Shown here: positions 1 through 6,575 of the stretch, one piece after another | How the letters are laid out: the number at the start of each line of letters is the position of its first letter | Numbering within the stretch: position 1 is the first letter of the stretch | NCBI GenBank assembly: GCA_005788145.1 | Contig: SXYY01000071.1 | Span: 1-6,575 of the forward strand | Reading direction: 5' to 3' | Length of the DNA stretch: 6,575 nt | DNA from: Bacteroidota bacterium | GTDB lineage: Bacteria; Bacteroidota; Bacteroidia; NS11-12g; UBA955 | Notes under the pieces: generated by a model | Database searches by the model: none | What the model was told of the DNA's origin: nothing | The model's input: the letters and a program-made list of their open reading frames with translations, nothing else | Program-made: the position numbers and the translations under genes

Positions 1-2066
1 AAGCGCCAAAACTTGCCAAAGAATCTGCTCACGCCTTCAATGCCGTGGGTATTCCAAGGTTTGGAATCGGTTAAAGGGCCTAAGAACATCTCATACATCC
101 GAAGGGTATCAGCACCATATTGTGCACATACATCATCAGGATTCACCACATTGCCCCAACGCTTGCTCATTTTCTGTCCATCTTCGCCCATAATCATTCC
201 TTGGTTAACCAAGCGTTTGAAGGGTTCAGCCCATGATATTATACCCAAATCGAAGAGGAATTTTGTCCAAAAGCGACTGTATAACAAATGTCCCGTTGCG
301 TGTTCAGAACCACCCACATACAGGTCCACCTGCTGCCAGTAGTTCAGTGCTTCGGGGGATGCAAGTGCTTGGGTGTTGTTGGGATCCGTATAGCGCAGAA
401 AATACCAGCTACTGCCGGCCCAACCGGGCATGGTATCGGTTTCGCGTTTTCCTTGTGGTGTATTGACCCAATCAGTTACTGCAGAAAGCGGACTTTCTCC
501 ATTGCCTGTGGGTTTATAGCTCTCTACTTGGGGCAATTCAACGGGCAGTTCTTTTATCAATTGGGGGATGCCATCTTCGTTATAAACAATGGGAAAGGGT
601 TCACCCCAGTAGCGTTGACGACCGAAGCCGGCCTCGCGCAATCGATAATTGACTTTGGCTTGTCCCCACCCTGCTTTTTCTACCTTGGCGATGGCTGCTG
701 AAATGGCTTCTTTCACGGCCAATCCATCCAGAAATCCCGAATTAAAACAAATGCCATCTTTGGCGACAAAAGCTTCTTGCAAGGGAAGTGCTAGTTCACC
801 GTTGGCGGGTTTGATGACGGGGACGATACTGAGATTAAAGGTTTTTGCAAACGCAAAATCGCGCTCATCGTGGGCTGGGACGGCCATGATCAAACCGGTA
901 CCATAATTGGCCAATATATAATCGCTGACCCAAACAGGAATGGGTTCTCCAGTGAATGGATTGATCGCTTCCATGCCCGTAAATACACCTGTTTTTGTGG
1001 TGTCGGCCATGCGATCAATTTCGCTGCGATTTTTGGCTTTGTTGGCATATTCCTCAACTGCAGGCCATTGGTCATCGCTACAAAATTCTCTCAGGTTTTC
1101 CAATTCGGGGGCAACAACCATAAAGGTAGCACCGAAAATGGTATCGGGGCGGGTGGTGAATACTTTGAGTGTTTTCAGGGTACCGCGAACCACAAAATCA
1201 ATTTCTGCACCCTGGCTTTTACCGATCCAGTTGCGCTGAATTTCCTTGATGGCATCGCTCCATTGGATTGTGTTGAGTCCTTCTAGCAGGCGATCTGCAT
1301 ATGCGGTTATTCGCAGACTCCACTGTCGCATTTTTTTGCGCACCACAGGGTATCCGCCGCGCTCACTTACGCCGTTGACCACTTCTTCGTTGGCCAATAC
1401 GGTGCCCATGGCTTCACACCAGTTTACTGTGGTTTCGTCGACAAACGCCAATCGGAATTGATTGAGGATTTCGTGTTGTTGAAGGGCCGACATTTCCTTC
1501 CATTCGGGGGCGGTGAAGTCGTGTATTTTCCCACCATGTGCTTGCAGATTGGCTGATCCGTGTTGGTTGAAATGCGCAATCAATTGGGCAATGGGTTCGG
1601 CTTTTTGGGATTGTTTGTTATACCAATGCTCAAAAAACAGTGAGAAAATTTGTTGGGTAAATTGGTAATAATTGGCATCGCAGGTTTTCACTTGTCGATT
1701 CCAATCATAGGAGAAACCCATGATATTCAACTGTTCTCGGAAGCGTTGAACATTTTGTTCTGTTGTAACGGCTGGGTGCTGTCCGGTTTGGATGGCATAT
1801 TGTTCTGCGGGCAGTCCAAATGCATCGTACCCCATGGGGTGTAGCACGTTAAAACCGTTGAGACGCTTATATCGGGCCACGATGTCGCTGGCGATGTAGC
1901 CCAGGGGATGTCCCACATGCAATCCACTTCCTGAGGGGTAAGGAAACATGTCGAGCACATAGTATTTGGGCTTGGTAGCGTCTATGGAAACAGCATACAA
2001 TTGGATGTTTTCCCAATGGGCTTGCCATTTTTTTTCGATTTCCGAGAAAGAGTATTGTGCTGACAT
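1..2066 (-). CDS. leuS: Leucyl-tRNA synthetase (LeuRS), 3' end cut off by the window edge
   Basis: Cytoplasmic class I aminoacyl-tRNA synthetase that charges tRNA-Leu with leucine using ATP. The ATG at 2066-2064 opens a frame that stays open to the left edge: 688 complete codons plus two bases, beginning MSAQYSFSEIEKKW. Motifs seen, all in one frame: the HIGH-type motif HVGH at residues 50-53; the CP1 editing-domain threonine-rich motif TTRPDTIFG at 304-312; the editing-site motif AVPAHDERD at 395-403, where D400 matches the universal editing aspartate; GGSEHATGH around E588; and the KMSKS loop as KMSKR at 632-636. The missing part is the anticodon-binding and C-terminal domains, roughly 180-250 residues by comparison with the family. 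About 50 extra residues lie between roughly 149 and 202, and no leucine-specific insertion precedes KMSKR. The gene is divergent from obg. Matching frame at the start, three internal anchors and the left end argues against a frameshift. The identity is very secure. Confidence 0.98.
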   Translation of the reverse strand, partial: MSAQYSFSEIEKKWQAHWENIQLYAVSIDATKPKYYVLDMFPYPSGSGLHVGHPLGYIASDIVARYKRLNGFNVLHPMGYDAFGLPAEQYAIQTGQHPAVTTEQNVQRFREQLNIMGFSYDWNRQVKTCDANYYQFTQQIFSLFFEHWYNKQSQKAEPIAQLIAHFNQHGSANLQAHGGKIHDFTAPEWKEMSALQQHEILNQFRLAFVDETTVNWCEAMGTVLANEEVVNGVSERGGYPVVRKKMRQWSLRITAYADRLLEGLNTIQWSDAIKEIQRNWIGKSQGAEIDFVVRGTLKTLKVFTTRPDTIFGATFMVVAPELENLREFCSDDQWPAVEEYANKAKNRSEIDRMADTTKTGVFTGMEAINPFTGEPIPVWVSDYILANYGTGLIMAVPAHDERDFAFAKTFNLSIVPVIKPANGELALPLQEAFVAKDGICFNSGFLDGLAVKEAISAAIAKVEKAGWGQAKVNYRLREAGFGRQRYWGEPFPIVYNEDGIPQLIKELPVELPQVESYKPTGNGESPLSAVTDWVNTPQGKRETDTMPGWAGSSWYFLRYTDPNNTQALASPEALNYWQQVDLYVGGSEHATGHLLYSRFWTKFLFDLGIISWAEPFKRLVNQGMIMGEDGQKMSKRWGNVVNPDDVCAQYGADTLRMYEMFLGPLTDSKPWNTHGIEGVSRFFGKFWR

Positions 2067-2124
2067 AAAGGTTGCGGGTGCGAAAATACAATAGATGGCG
2101 GTTTTTTAACGACCTTTGCGGCTC
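2067..2124. promoter_or_regulatory. Divergent leuS/obg promoter region
   Basis: This 58-bp gap separates the two divergent start codons, so promoters for both genes must lie here or inside the opposing coding sequences. On the minus strand, TATTTTCG (2088-2081) matches the Bacteroidota -7 consensus TAnnTTTG at all but one fixed position. It would give leuS a leader of only about ten bases. On the plus strand the best candidate for obg, GACCTTTG (2111-2118), also has one mismatch and would give an almost leaderless message. Neither has a convincing -33 TTTG at the usual distance. No Shine-Dalgarno sequence is apparent before either start. The location is firm; the individual promoter elements are weak inferences. 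Confidence 0.35.
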
Positions 2125-3120
2125 ATGGCCGATAGCAATTTTATTGATTACGTGAAGATTTGTTGCCGTAGCGGCAGCGGAGGCCCGGGCAGCAGGCATT
2201 ACAACCGCACAAAAATGAACCCAAGAGGTGGACCGGATGGCGGTGACGGCGGAAAGGGTGGAGATATTGTTTTGAAGGGAAACGCCCAGTTGTGGACGTT
2301 GATTCACTTGAAATATCGAAAGCACGTGATGGCCACGGATGGTATCGCAGGTAGTGAAAACCGCAGTTCTGGTGCTTATGGTGAATCTGTGGTTTTAGAA
2401 GTGCCATTGGGTACTGTAGCCAAGGATGCCGAAACGGGGGAGGTTCTGTTTGAAATTACAGAGGATGGAGAGAAAAAGGTGTTGGTCCCCGGCGGACGTG
2501 GGGGATTGGGCAACTGGCATTTTGCCAACAGCGTAAACCAGGCGCCGCAATATGCTCAACCAGGTGAACCAGGAATAGAGCAGTGGATTGTACTGGAATT
2601 GAAGGTGTTGGCGGACGTGGGTTTGGTAGGTTTTCCAAACGCAGGCAAGAGCACATTGTTGAGTGTTATTTCTGCAGCCAAGCCAGAAATTGCAGATTAT
2701 CCATTTACCACATTGGTTCCGAATTTGGGTGTGGTGAATTACCGCGATTACCGCAGTTTTATTGTCGCGGATATACCCGGAATCATTGAAGGAGCGAGTG
2801 AGGGTCGGGGATTGGGTCATCGGTTTTTGAGGCATATTGAACGAAATGCGGCATTGTTGTTTTTGATTCCAGCGGATAGTCCTGATCACAAAACCGAATT
2901 CATGACGCTGTTGAGCGAATTGGAAAAATTCAACCCAGAATTGGTTGTAAAGCAGCGCATTGTGGCTGTGAGTAAGGCAGACATGCTTGATGATGAACTA
3001 AAACTGGAAATCAGGGTACAATTGAAAGGCGTGGATGTCTTGTTTTTCAGTTCTGTAACCGAACAAGGTGTTGGGGAACTGTTGGATGTTTTATGGAAAA
3101 CGGTGTCGGCTGATGTCTAA
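2125..3120 (+). CDS. obg: Obg-family ribosome-assembly GTPase (ObgE/CgtA)
   Basis: Essential GTPase that binds the large ribosomal subunit during late 50S assembly and is linked to stress and (p)ppGpp signalling in studied bacteria. The product is 331 residues. Residues 1 to about 158 form the glycine-rich Obg fold, with GGPDGGDGGKGG in its first third and GGRGGLGNWHF further on. The G domain follows: Walker A/G1 GFPNAGKST at 169-177, switch I YPFTT, G3 DIPGIIEGA from D216, G4 as VSKADM from V282 (SKxD instead of NKxD), and a G5-like SSV. The protein ends soon after the G domain, so it has no OCT domain, as is usual for short Bacteroidota Obg proteins. I chose the ATG at 2125 (MADSNFIDYVKI) because it gives the family's normal N-terminus. 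An in-frame TTG at 2116 would add three residues, and a stop at 2107 closes the frame upstream. Divergent from leuS. Confidence 0.97.
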   Translation: MADSNFIDYVKICCRSGSGGPGSRHYNRTKMNPRGGPDGGDGGKGGDIVLKGNAQLWTLIHLKYRKHVMATDGIAGSENRSSGAYGESVVLEVPLGTVAKDAETGEVLFEITEDGEKKVLVPGGRGGLGNWHFANSVNQAPQYAQPGEPGIEQWIVLELKVLADVGLVGFPNAGKSTLLSVISAAKPEIADYPFTTLVPNLGVVNYRDYRSFIVADIPGIIEGASEGRGLGHRFLRHIERNAALLFLIPADSPDHKTEFMTLLSELEKFNPELVVKQRIVAVSKADMLDDELKLEIRVQLKGVDVLFFSSVTEQGVGELLDVLWKTVSADV

Positions 3121-3140
3121 CAAATTTGGTGGGTAGTTTG

Positions 3141-3148
3141 TATTTTTG
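3141..3148 (+). promoter_or_regulatory. Bacteroidota-type -7 promoter element before the isomerase operon
   Basis: TATTTTTG is a perfect match to TAnnTTTG, the -7 element of the primary sigma factor in Bacteroidota. It lies in the 56-bp gap between the obg stop and the next ATG, and would place transcription start near 3155, leaving a leader of about 20 bases. The -33 TTTG is not clear: a TTTG occurs at 3125-3128, but the 12-base spacer is shorter than the usual 19 or so. The AT-rich gap makes a chance match possible. Confidence 0.45.
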
Positions 3149-3176
3149 AAGATTATAGAAAAATCGTAAAGTTCGT

Positions 3177-5300
3177 ATGAAAAGAATAGTTGGATTGATT
3201 GTATTTGGTGGTTTGATGTTGGGATTTGCCAATGCCCAAGTTGAAAAACCAGCGAAAACGGGTGCAGCAGCTCCCTTCGTATTCAGTATCGATAAGGAAA
3301 AGGTATACGCCGATGAATTTGAGCGTCAATACTTGAAGAATATCAACTTGAAAGAGGATGCGGTGACTTCCAAAGACATCCGCAATTACTTGGATTTGTA
3401 CATAAAGTTTAAGTTAAAGGTGCAGGACGCCAAAGATGCAGGTTTGGACACGGCCACGGCTTATGTTCAGGAGTTGCAGATGTATCGCGATCAATTGGCC
3501 CGAAACTATTTGTATGACCGATCAGTAACCGATGCATTGGTAAAAGAAGCCTACGACCGCATGCAAAGCGAGGTGAAAGTGTCCCATATTTTGATTTTGT
3601 GTGCTCCAGATGCTTCGGATGCCGATCAGAAAAAGGCATTGGACAAAATTGAAAACATTCATCGCATGTTGATGCGGAATCCCACTGCTTTGAATTTTGG
3701 TGATATCGCAAGAACAGAATCTGACGATGTTGGAACCAAGAGCGCCGGTGGTGATTTGGGTTGGATGACAGCCTTGCAGGTGGTTTACGAATTTGAAAAT
3801 CAAGCATACAACACACCTGTGGGGGGTATTTCTCCCGTGTTCAAGACGGAATTTGGGTATCATATTTTGATGGTGAACGACAAGCGAGCCAATCGTGGTG
3901 ACATCAAGGTAAACCATATTTTGGTTCGTGTCATGAACAAAGACGAGAGCTCAGACACCGAGGCACGCAAAAAGATTGATGAGATCATGGCAAACATCAA
4001 TTCCGGTAAAGAAACCTTCGAAAATATGGCGAGGACCTACAGTGAGGATTACAATAGCCGATACAATGGTGGTGCGATGGACTACATCAACGTTACGCAG
4101 TTTGTGGGCGACGTAGACCGTCAATATTGGGCTGATCAGGCTTTCTCGTTGAAGAAGGATGGTGACATTACAGCACCTTTCCGTACCAATTACGGATGGC
4201 ATTTGCTTCAACGTGTGAATTTGCGCCCACTGCGTTCGTTTGAAGACAAAGAGATGCGCTCCATTTTGAAAATGGATGTTCAGAAAAATCAGCGCTCGCA
4301 TATTTCTGTTGATTCGCTCGTGGTGAAAATCAAGAAAGAGAACGGATTTAAATTAAACAATGTGGCCGTGGATGCTGTAATTCAATATTTGGATAGCAAT
4401 TTTATGAATGGCAAATTCGATGAATCTGCTATGCCAGAGATGCACAAGGTAACCAAGATGGAGGGTAAGAAAAAAACCACCACAGAATTCAATTTGCGCA
4501 AAATGGAAGTGTTTAAATTGGGTGAAGATTCCTATTCAGTGGCTGATTTGTTTACCAATTTCACATACAACACAAAACCCATTTCTGGTACGAAACGCGA
4601 CGGTGTGGAGCGTATTTTGAATGGTTGGATCGACAAAACTTGTGTTGAGTATCAAAATGACCATTTGGAAGAAAAGTCCGTGGAGTTCCGTGATATTTAT
4701 CAGGAGTACAAAGAGGGTATCTTGATGTTTAATCGCATGCAGCAATTGGTTTGGGACCGAGCGAACAACGACACCGTTGGCTTGAAAGCATTTTTTGCAC
4801 AACACCAAAGTGAATACAATTGGAGCAATCGGTTCGACATTGGTGTGTATTTCTGCAACGATGCGAAAATGATGAAGACGGTTGCCAAGCAAGTGAAAAA
4901 AGGCATTTCTTCGGATAGTTTGCGCAGACAGCACACCAAGCAAAACATTTTGGATTTCAGCTACCGCAGCGGAAAATTTGAATTGAGTGATACGTTTTTG
5001 TTCGCACCCTCTCCCATTTTGAAAATGTTGTTTGCCGATTTATCGGCTGAGAAGCCCAAATACAATAAGCCAGGTATATACCAAATTGGACAGGTGGGTG
5101 CTGATTATGTTGTGGTAAAAGTAAATGCCTATTTGCCTGCTGCTCCGAAAAATTTGGATGAAACCCGAGGACCTGTGGCTTCAAAGTATCAGGAGCAATT
5201 GGAAAGGGAATGGATAGAATCATTGAGAAATCGCTATGCTGTAACGGTGAATGAATCCGCCATGCAGGCCATCGAAGCGAAACTCGTAAACAAAAAATAA
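3177..5300 (+). CDS. Exported peptidyl-prolyl isomerase/chaperone with two intact parvulin (PpiC-type) domains
   Basis: The product is a 707-residue secreted protein expected to act in the periplasm, where SurA/PpiD-like proteins hold and fold outer-membrane and exported proteins by cis-trans isomerisation of X-Pro bonds. Residues 1-20 form a signal peptide (KR, hydrophobic core, ANA before Q21) with no lipobox cysteine. Residues about 35-125 look like a helical SurA-N-type chaperone segment. Parvulin domain 1 spans about 133-235: KVSHILI with H137, GGDLGWM, and FGYHILMV with H229. Domain 2 spans about 243-347: KVNHILVRV with H247, NGGAMDYI, and YGWHLLQRV with H342. Residues about 375-550 are a charged, probably helical linker region. 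Residues about 552-655 resemble a decayed third parvulin fold. The next isomerase gene starts one base after the stop, so the two are likely co-transcribed. A third chaperone-only role cannot be excluded. The exact family symbol is uncertain, so none is given. Confidence 0.93.
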   Translation: MKRIVGLIVFGGLMLGFANAQVEKPAKTGAAAPFVFSIDKEKVYADEFERQYLKNINLKEDAVTSKDIRNYLDLYIKFKLKVQDAKDAGLDTATAYVQELQMYRDQLARNYLYDRSVTDALVKEAYDRMQSEVKVSHILILCAPDASDADQKKALDKIENIHRMLMRNPTALNFGDIARTESDDVGTKSAGGDLGWMTALQVVYEFENQAYNTPVGGISPVFKTEFGYHILMVNDKRANRGDIKVNHILVRVMNKDESSDTEARKKIDEIMANINSGKETFENMARTYSEDYNSRYNGGAMDYINVTQFVGDVDRQYWADQAFSLKKDGDITAPFRTNYGWHLLQRVNLRPLRSFEDKEMRSILKMDVQKNQRSHISVDSLVVKIKKENGFKLNNVAVDAVIQYLDSNFMNGKFDESAMPEMHKVTKMEGKKKTTTEFNLRKMEVFKLGEDSYSVADLFTNFTYNTKPISGTKRDGVERILNGWIDKTCVEYQNDHLEEKSVEFRDIYQEYKEGILMFNRMQQLVWDRANNDTVGLKAFFAQHQSEYNWSNRFDIGVYFCNDAKMMKTVAKQVKKGISSDSLRRQHTKQNILDFSYRSGKFELSDTFLFAPSPILKMLFADLSAEKPKYNKPGIYQIGQVGADYVVVKVNAYLPAAPKNLDETRGPVASKYQEQLEREWIESLRNRYAVTVNESAMQAIEAKLVNKK

Positions 5301-5313
5301 GGTGTTGAAGTTG
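5299..5313 (+). promoter_or_regulatory. Tight gene junction with weak ribosome-binding site and non-ATG start candidates
   Basis: The last two bases of the upstream TAA (5298-5300) form part of AAGG (5299-5302), the only Shine-Dalgarno-like sequence near the SurA-like start. It overlaps the GTG at 5302 and lies two bases before TTG 5305 and eight bases before TTG 5311. The one-base spacing between genes fits translational coupling, with ribosomes that finish the 707-codon frame restarting locally. Which codon starts cannot be settled from sequence alone. Confidence 0.4.
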
Positions 5314-6575
5314 CAAGGATTGCGCGGGTTATTGGGTTTGGTGGCGATGTTGTTGCTCTGCAGCGCTGAGGCACAAATTAAGACTAGCGGACCTTATTTG
5401 CCCCCGCAATACGTGGATGGTATAATGGCTGTCGTGGGCAGTAAAATCATCCTTCAAAGCGATTTTGAAACCGAAAAAATGCAAATGACCAAAGGCGCTT
5501 CCCTGAAAGATTCTCAGGTGTCGTACTGTCGTTTGCTAGAAGACATGATTATCCAAAAACTGCTGCTGAATCAAGCCGAATTGGATAGTTTGGTTGTTCC
5601 TGAGGATCAATTGGAAAGCGAAATTGATAATCGCTTGCGATACTATCAGCGCCAAGCGGGTAGCATGGCAGAACTGGAAAAATATTTGGGCAAAACGGTG
5701 GTTGAATTCAAGGATGATATCCGTCCGAAAATGCGTGAGCAGCTTTTGGCCAAGCAGATGTACGGTGAAATCACCAAAAATATTCGCATATCGCCCCAAG
5801 AGGTGAAGCAGTTTTATGATTCCATTCCGCAAGACAGTATGCCCGTTGTTTCAACGGAGGTAGAAGTGGGACAATTAATGATTGAACCCTTGATTACGGC
5901 GGAGGCAAAGGATTTTGCCAAAATGCAGTTAGAAGACATTCGTTCGCGGGTGATGCGCGGTGAGAGTTTTGAAAAATTGGCGCGGGCCTACAGCATGGAT
6001 CCAGGTTCAAAGAATCAGGGTGGGTTGTTGCCTGAGTTTGGTCGGGGCGATATGGTTCCTGCCTTTGAACGGATGGCTTTTCGATTGAAACCCGATAGTA
6101 TTAGCCCCATTTTTGAGAGCGACTTTGGTTTTCACATCATGAAGTTATTGAAGCGCCGTGGTGAACGGGTGATTGCTTTACACATTTTGATTCGCGCTGA
6201 AAACACCACAGAGGATTATAAAATTGCCAGCATGCGTGTTGATAGTGTTTATCAATTGATAACATCGGGTAAAATGACTTGGTGCGATGCTGTGAAAAAG
6301 TACGCCACTGAGGACAAATACAACCGCGATGCCAAGGGGAACTGTGGATTTATATTGGATCCAATGACCGGCATGCAAAAAACCACCTTTGATGCATTGC
6401 CGAGTGATGTGAAGAAGGTGGTAGACAAACTCAAGCCAGGAGAATTTAGCTCACCTGAGATAGTGACTACCCAAGACGGTAGGTCTGTGTATCGGATTGT
6501 TTATTTGCAATCATTTGTAGCGCCCCACCAAGCCAATTTGATTCAGGATTACAGTCGAATCCAGATGGAAGCGGA
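5302..6575 (+). CDS. surA: SurA-like periplasmic chaperone/peptidyl-prolyl isomerase, 3' end cut off
   Basis: Periplasmic chaperone of the SurA family, expected to escort unfolded outer-membrane proteins to the Bam machinery. The frame is open from 5290 to the right edge: 424 codons plus two bases from the GTG at 5302. Bacteroidota homologues are about 450 residues, so only a short tail is missing. Residues 1-24 form a signal peptide ending AEA before Q25. The mature start resembles SurA: VDGIMAVVGSKIILQSDF. A helical N-domain runs to about residue 180. Parvulin domain 1 spans about 187-288 (GGLLPEFGRGDMVPAFE, FGFHIMKL with H278) and domain 2 about 290-402 (LHILIRA with H294). Domain 1 has Q191 where the first signature histidine is expected, and domain 2 lacks the FGYH histidine. 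There is no in-frame ATG near the start. GTG 5302, TTG 5305 or TTG 5311 could each initiate; all keep a signal peptide, and an AAGG at 5299-5302 would best suit TTG 5311. The gene follows the upstream isomerase gene by one base. Confidence 0.92.
   Translation, partial: MLKLQGLRGLLGLVAMLLLCSAEAQIKTSGPYLPPQYVDGIMAVVGSKIILQSDFETEKMQMTKGASLKDSQVSYCRLLEDMIIQKLLLNQAELDSLVVPEDQLESEIDNRLRYYQRQAGSMAELEKYLGKTVVEFKDDIRPKMREQLLAKQMYGEITKNIRISPQEVKQFYDSIPQDSMPVVSTEVEVGQLMIEPLITAEAKDFAKMQLEDIRSRVMRGESFEKLARAYSMDPGSKNQGGLLPEFGRGDMVPAFERMAFRLKPDSISPIFESDFGFHIMKLLKRRGERVIALHILIRAENTTEDYKIASMRVDSVYQLITSGKMTWCDAVKKYATEDKYNRDAKGNCGFILDPMTGMQKTTFDALPSDVKKVVDKLKPGEFSSPEIVTTQDGRSVYRIVYLQSFVAPHQANLIQDYSRIQMEA

Noticed and set aside
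13..906. Several plus-strand open frames across the left part of the window
   Set aside because: They lie opposite leuS, whose complete set of LeuRS motifs is in one uninterrupted minus-strand frame. Their translations show no recognisable domain.
1..2066. Possible frameshift or pseudogene in leuS
   Set aside because: The start codon, HIGH motif, both CP1 editing motifs, KMSKR and the left-edge codons all fall in the same frame.
2102..2107. Run of six T as a terminator in the leuS/obg gap
   Set aside because: No GC-rich stem precedes it, and both flanking genes are transcribed away from the gap.
2116..2124. TTG at 2116 as the obg start, giving a product three residues longer
   Set aside because: The ATG at 2125 gives the normal Obg N-terminus MADSNFIDYV. 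The extra residues LRL before it are not family-like.
1867..2407. Minus-strand open frames of 88-152 codons across the leuS start and the beginning of obg
   Set aside because: They overlap two firmly identified genes in other frames and encode nothing recognisable.
3121..3128. CAAATTTG palindrome right after the obg stop as a terminator
   Set aside because: Eight bases with no loop and no following T-run in the right place cannot form a rho-independent terminator hairpin.
3409..5316. Minus-strand open frames of about 115-135 codons opposite the 707-residue isomerase gene
   Set aside because: They are antisense shadows of a well-supported coding sequence, with no family-like sequence.
5302..5376. 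Lipoprotein signal on the SurA-like protein because of the cysteine in LLLCSAEAQ
   Set aside because: The residue before the cysteine is Leu rather than Gly, Ala or Ser, so the lipobox is poor. AEA before Q fits ordinary signal peptidase I cleavage better.

Overview
The window is a housekeeping segment of a chromosome that looks like Bacteroidota. Three observations support this. The Obg GTPase is short, lacks a C-terminal OCT extension, and begins with the SNFIDYVKI-type start seen in that phylum. Two large periplasmic SurA/PpiC-type isomerases sit in tandem. A perfect TAnnTTTG promoter element (the -7 box typical of Bacteroidota) lies before the isomerase pair, and clear Shine-Dalgarno sequences are largely absent. 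I cannot assign a genus. No mobile element, CRISPR array, tRNA, rRNA or phage gene is visible.

Layout: positions 1-2066 on the minus strand hold leuS (leucyl-tRNA synthetase). The first 688 codons are present and the gene runs off the left edge. A 58-bp gap separates it from obg on the plus strand (2125-3120), so the two genes are divergently transcribed from a shared short promoter region. After a 56-bp gap containing a good Bacteroidota-type -7 element come two co-oriented exported chaperone/isomerase genes. The first is a 707-residue multidomain parvulin-type protein (3177-5300). One nucleotide after its stop comes a SurA-like protein (5302 onward) that runs off the right edge, probably only a few tens of codons short of its end.

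Functionally, leuS and obg serve translation and ribosome assembly. The two isomerase genes probably form a translationally close operon for periplasmic folding of outer-membrane proteins. I see no previously undescribed system here. The points most worth a second look are internal to the proteins: a LeuRS with an extra segment in its N-terminal half, no insertion before its KMSKR loop and no cysteines at the usual zinc-ribbon position; the complementary loss of signature histidines in the two parvulin domains of the SurA-like protein; and a probable degenerate third parvulin-like module at the C-terminus of the 707-residue protein.
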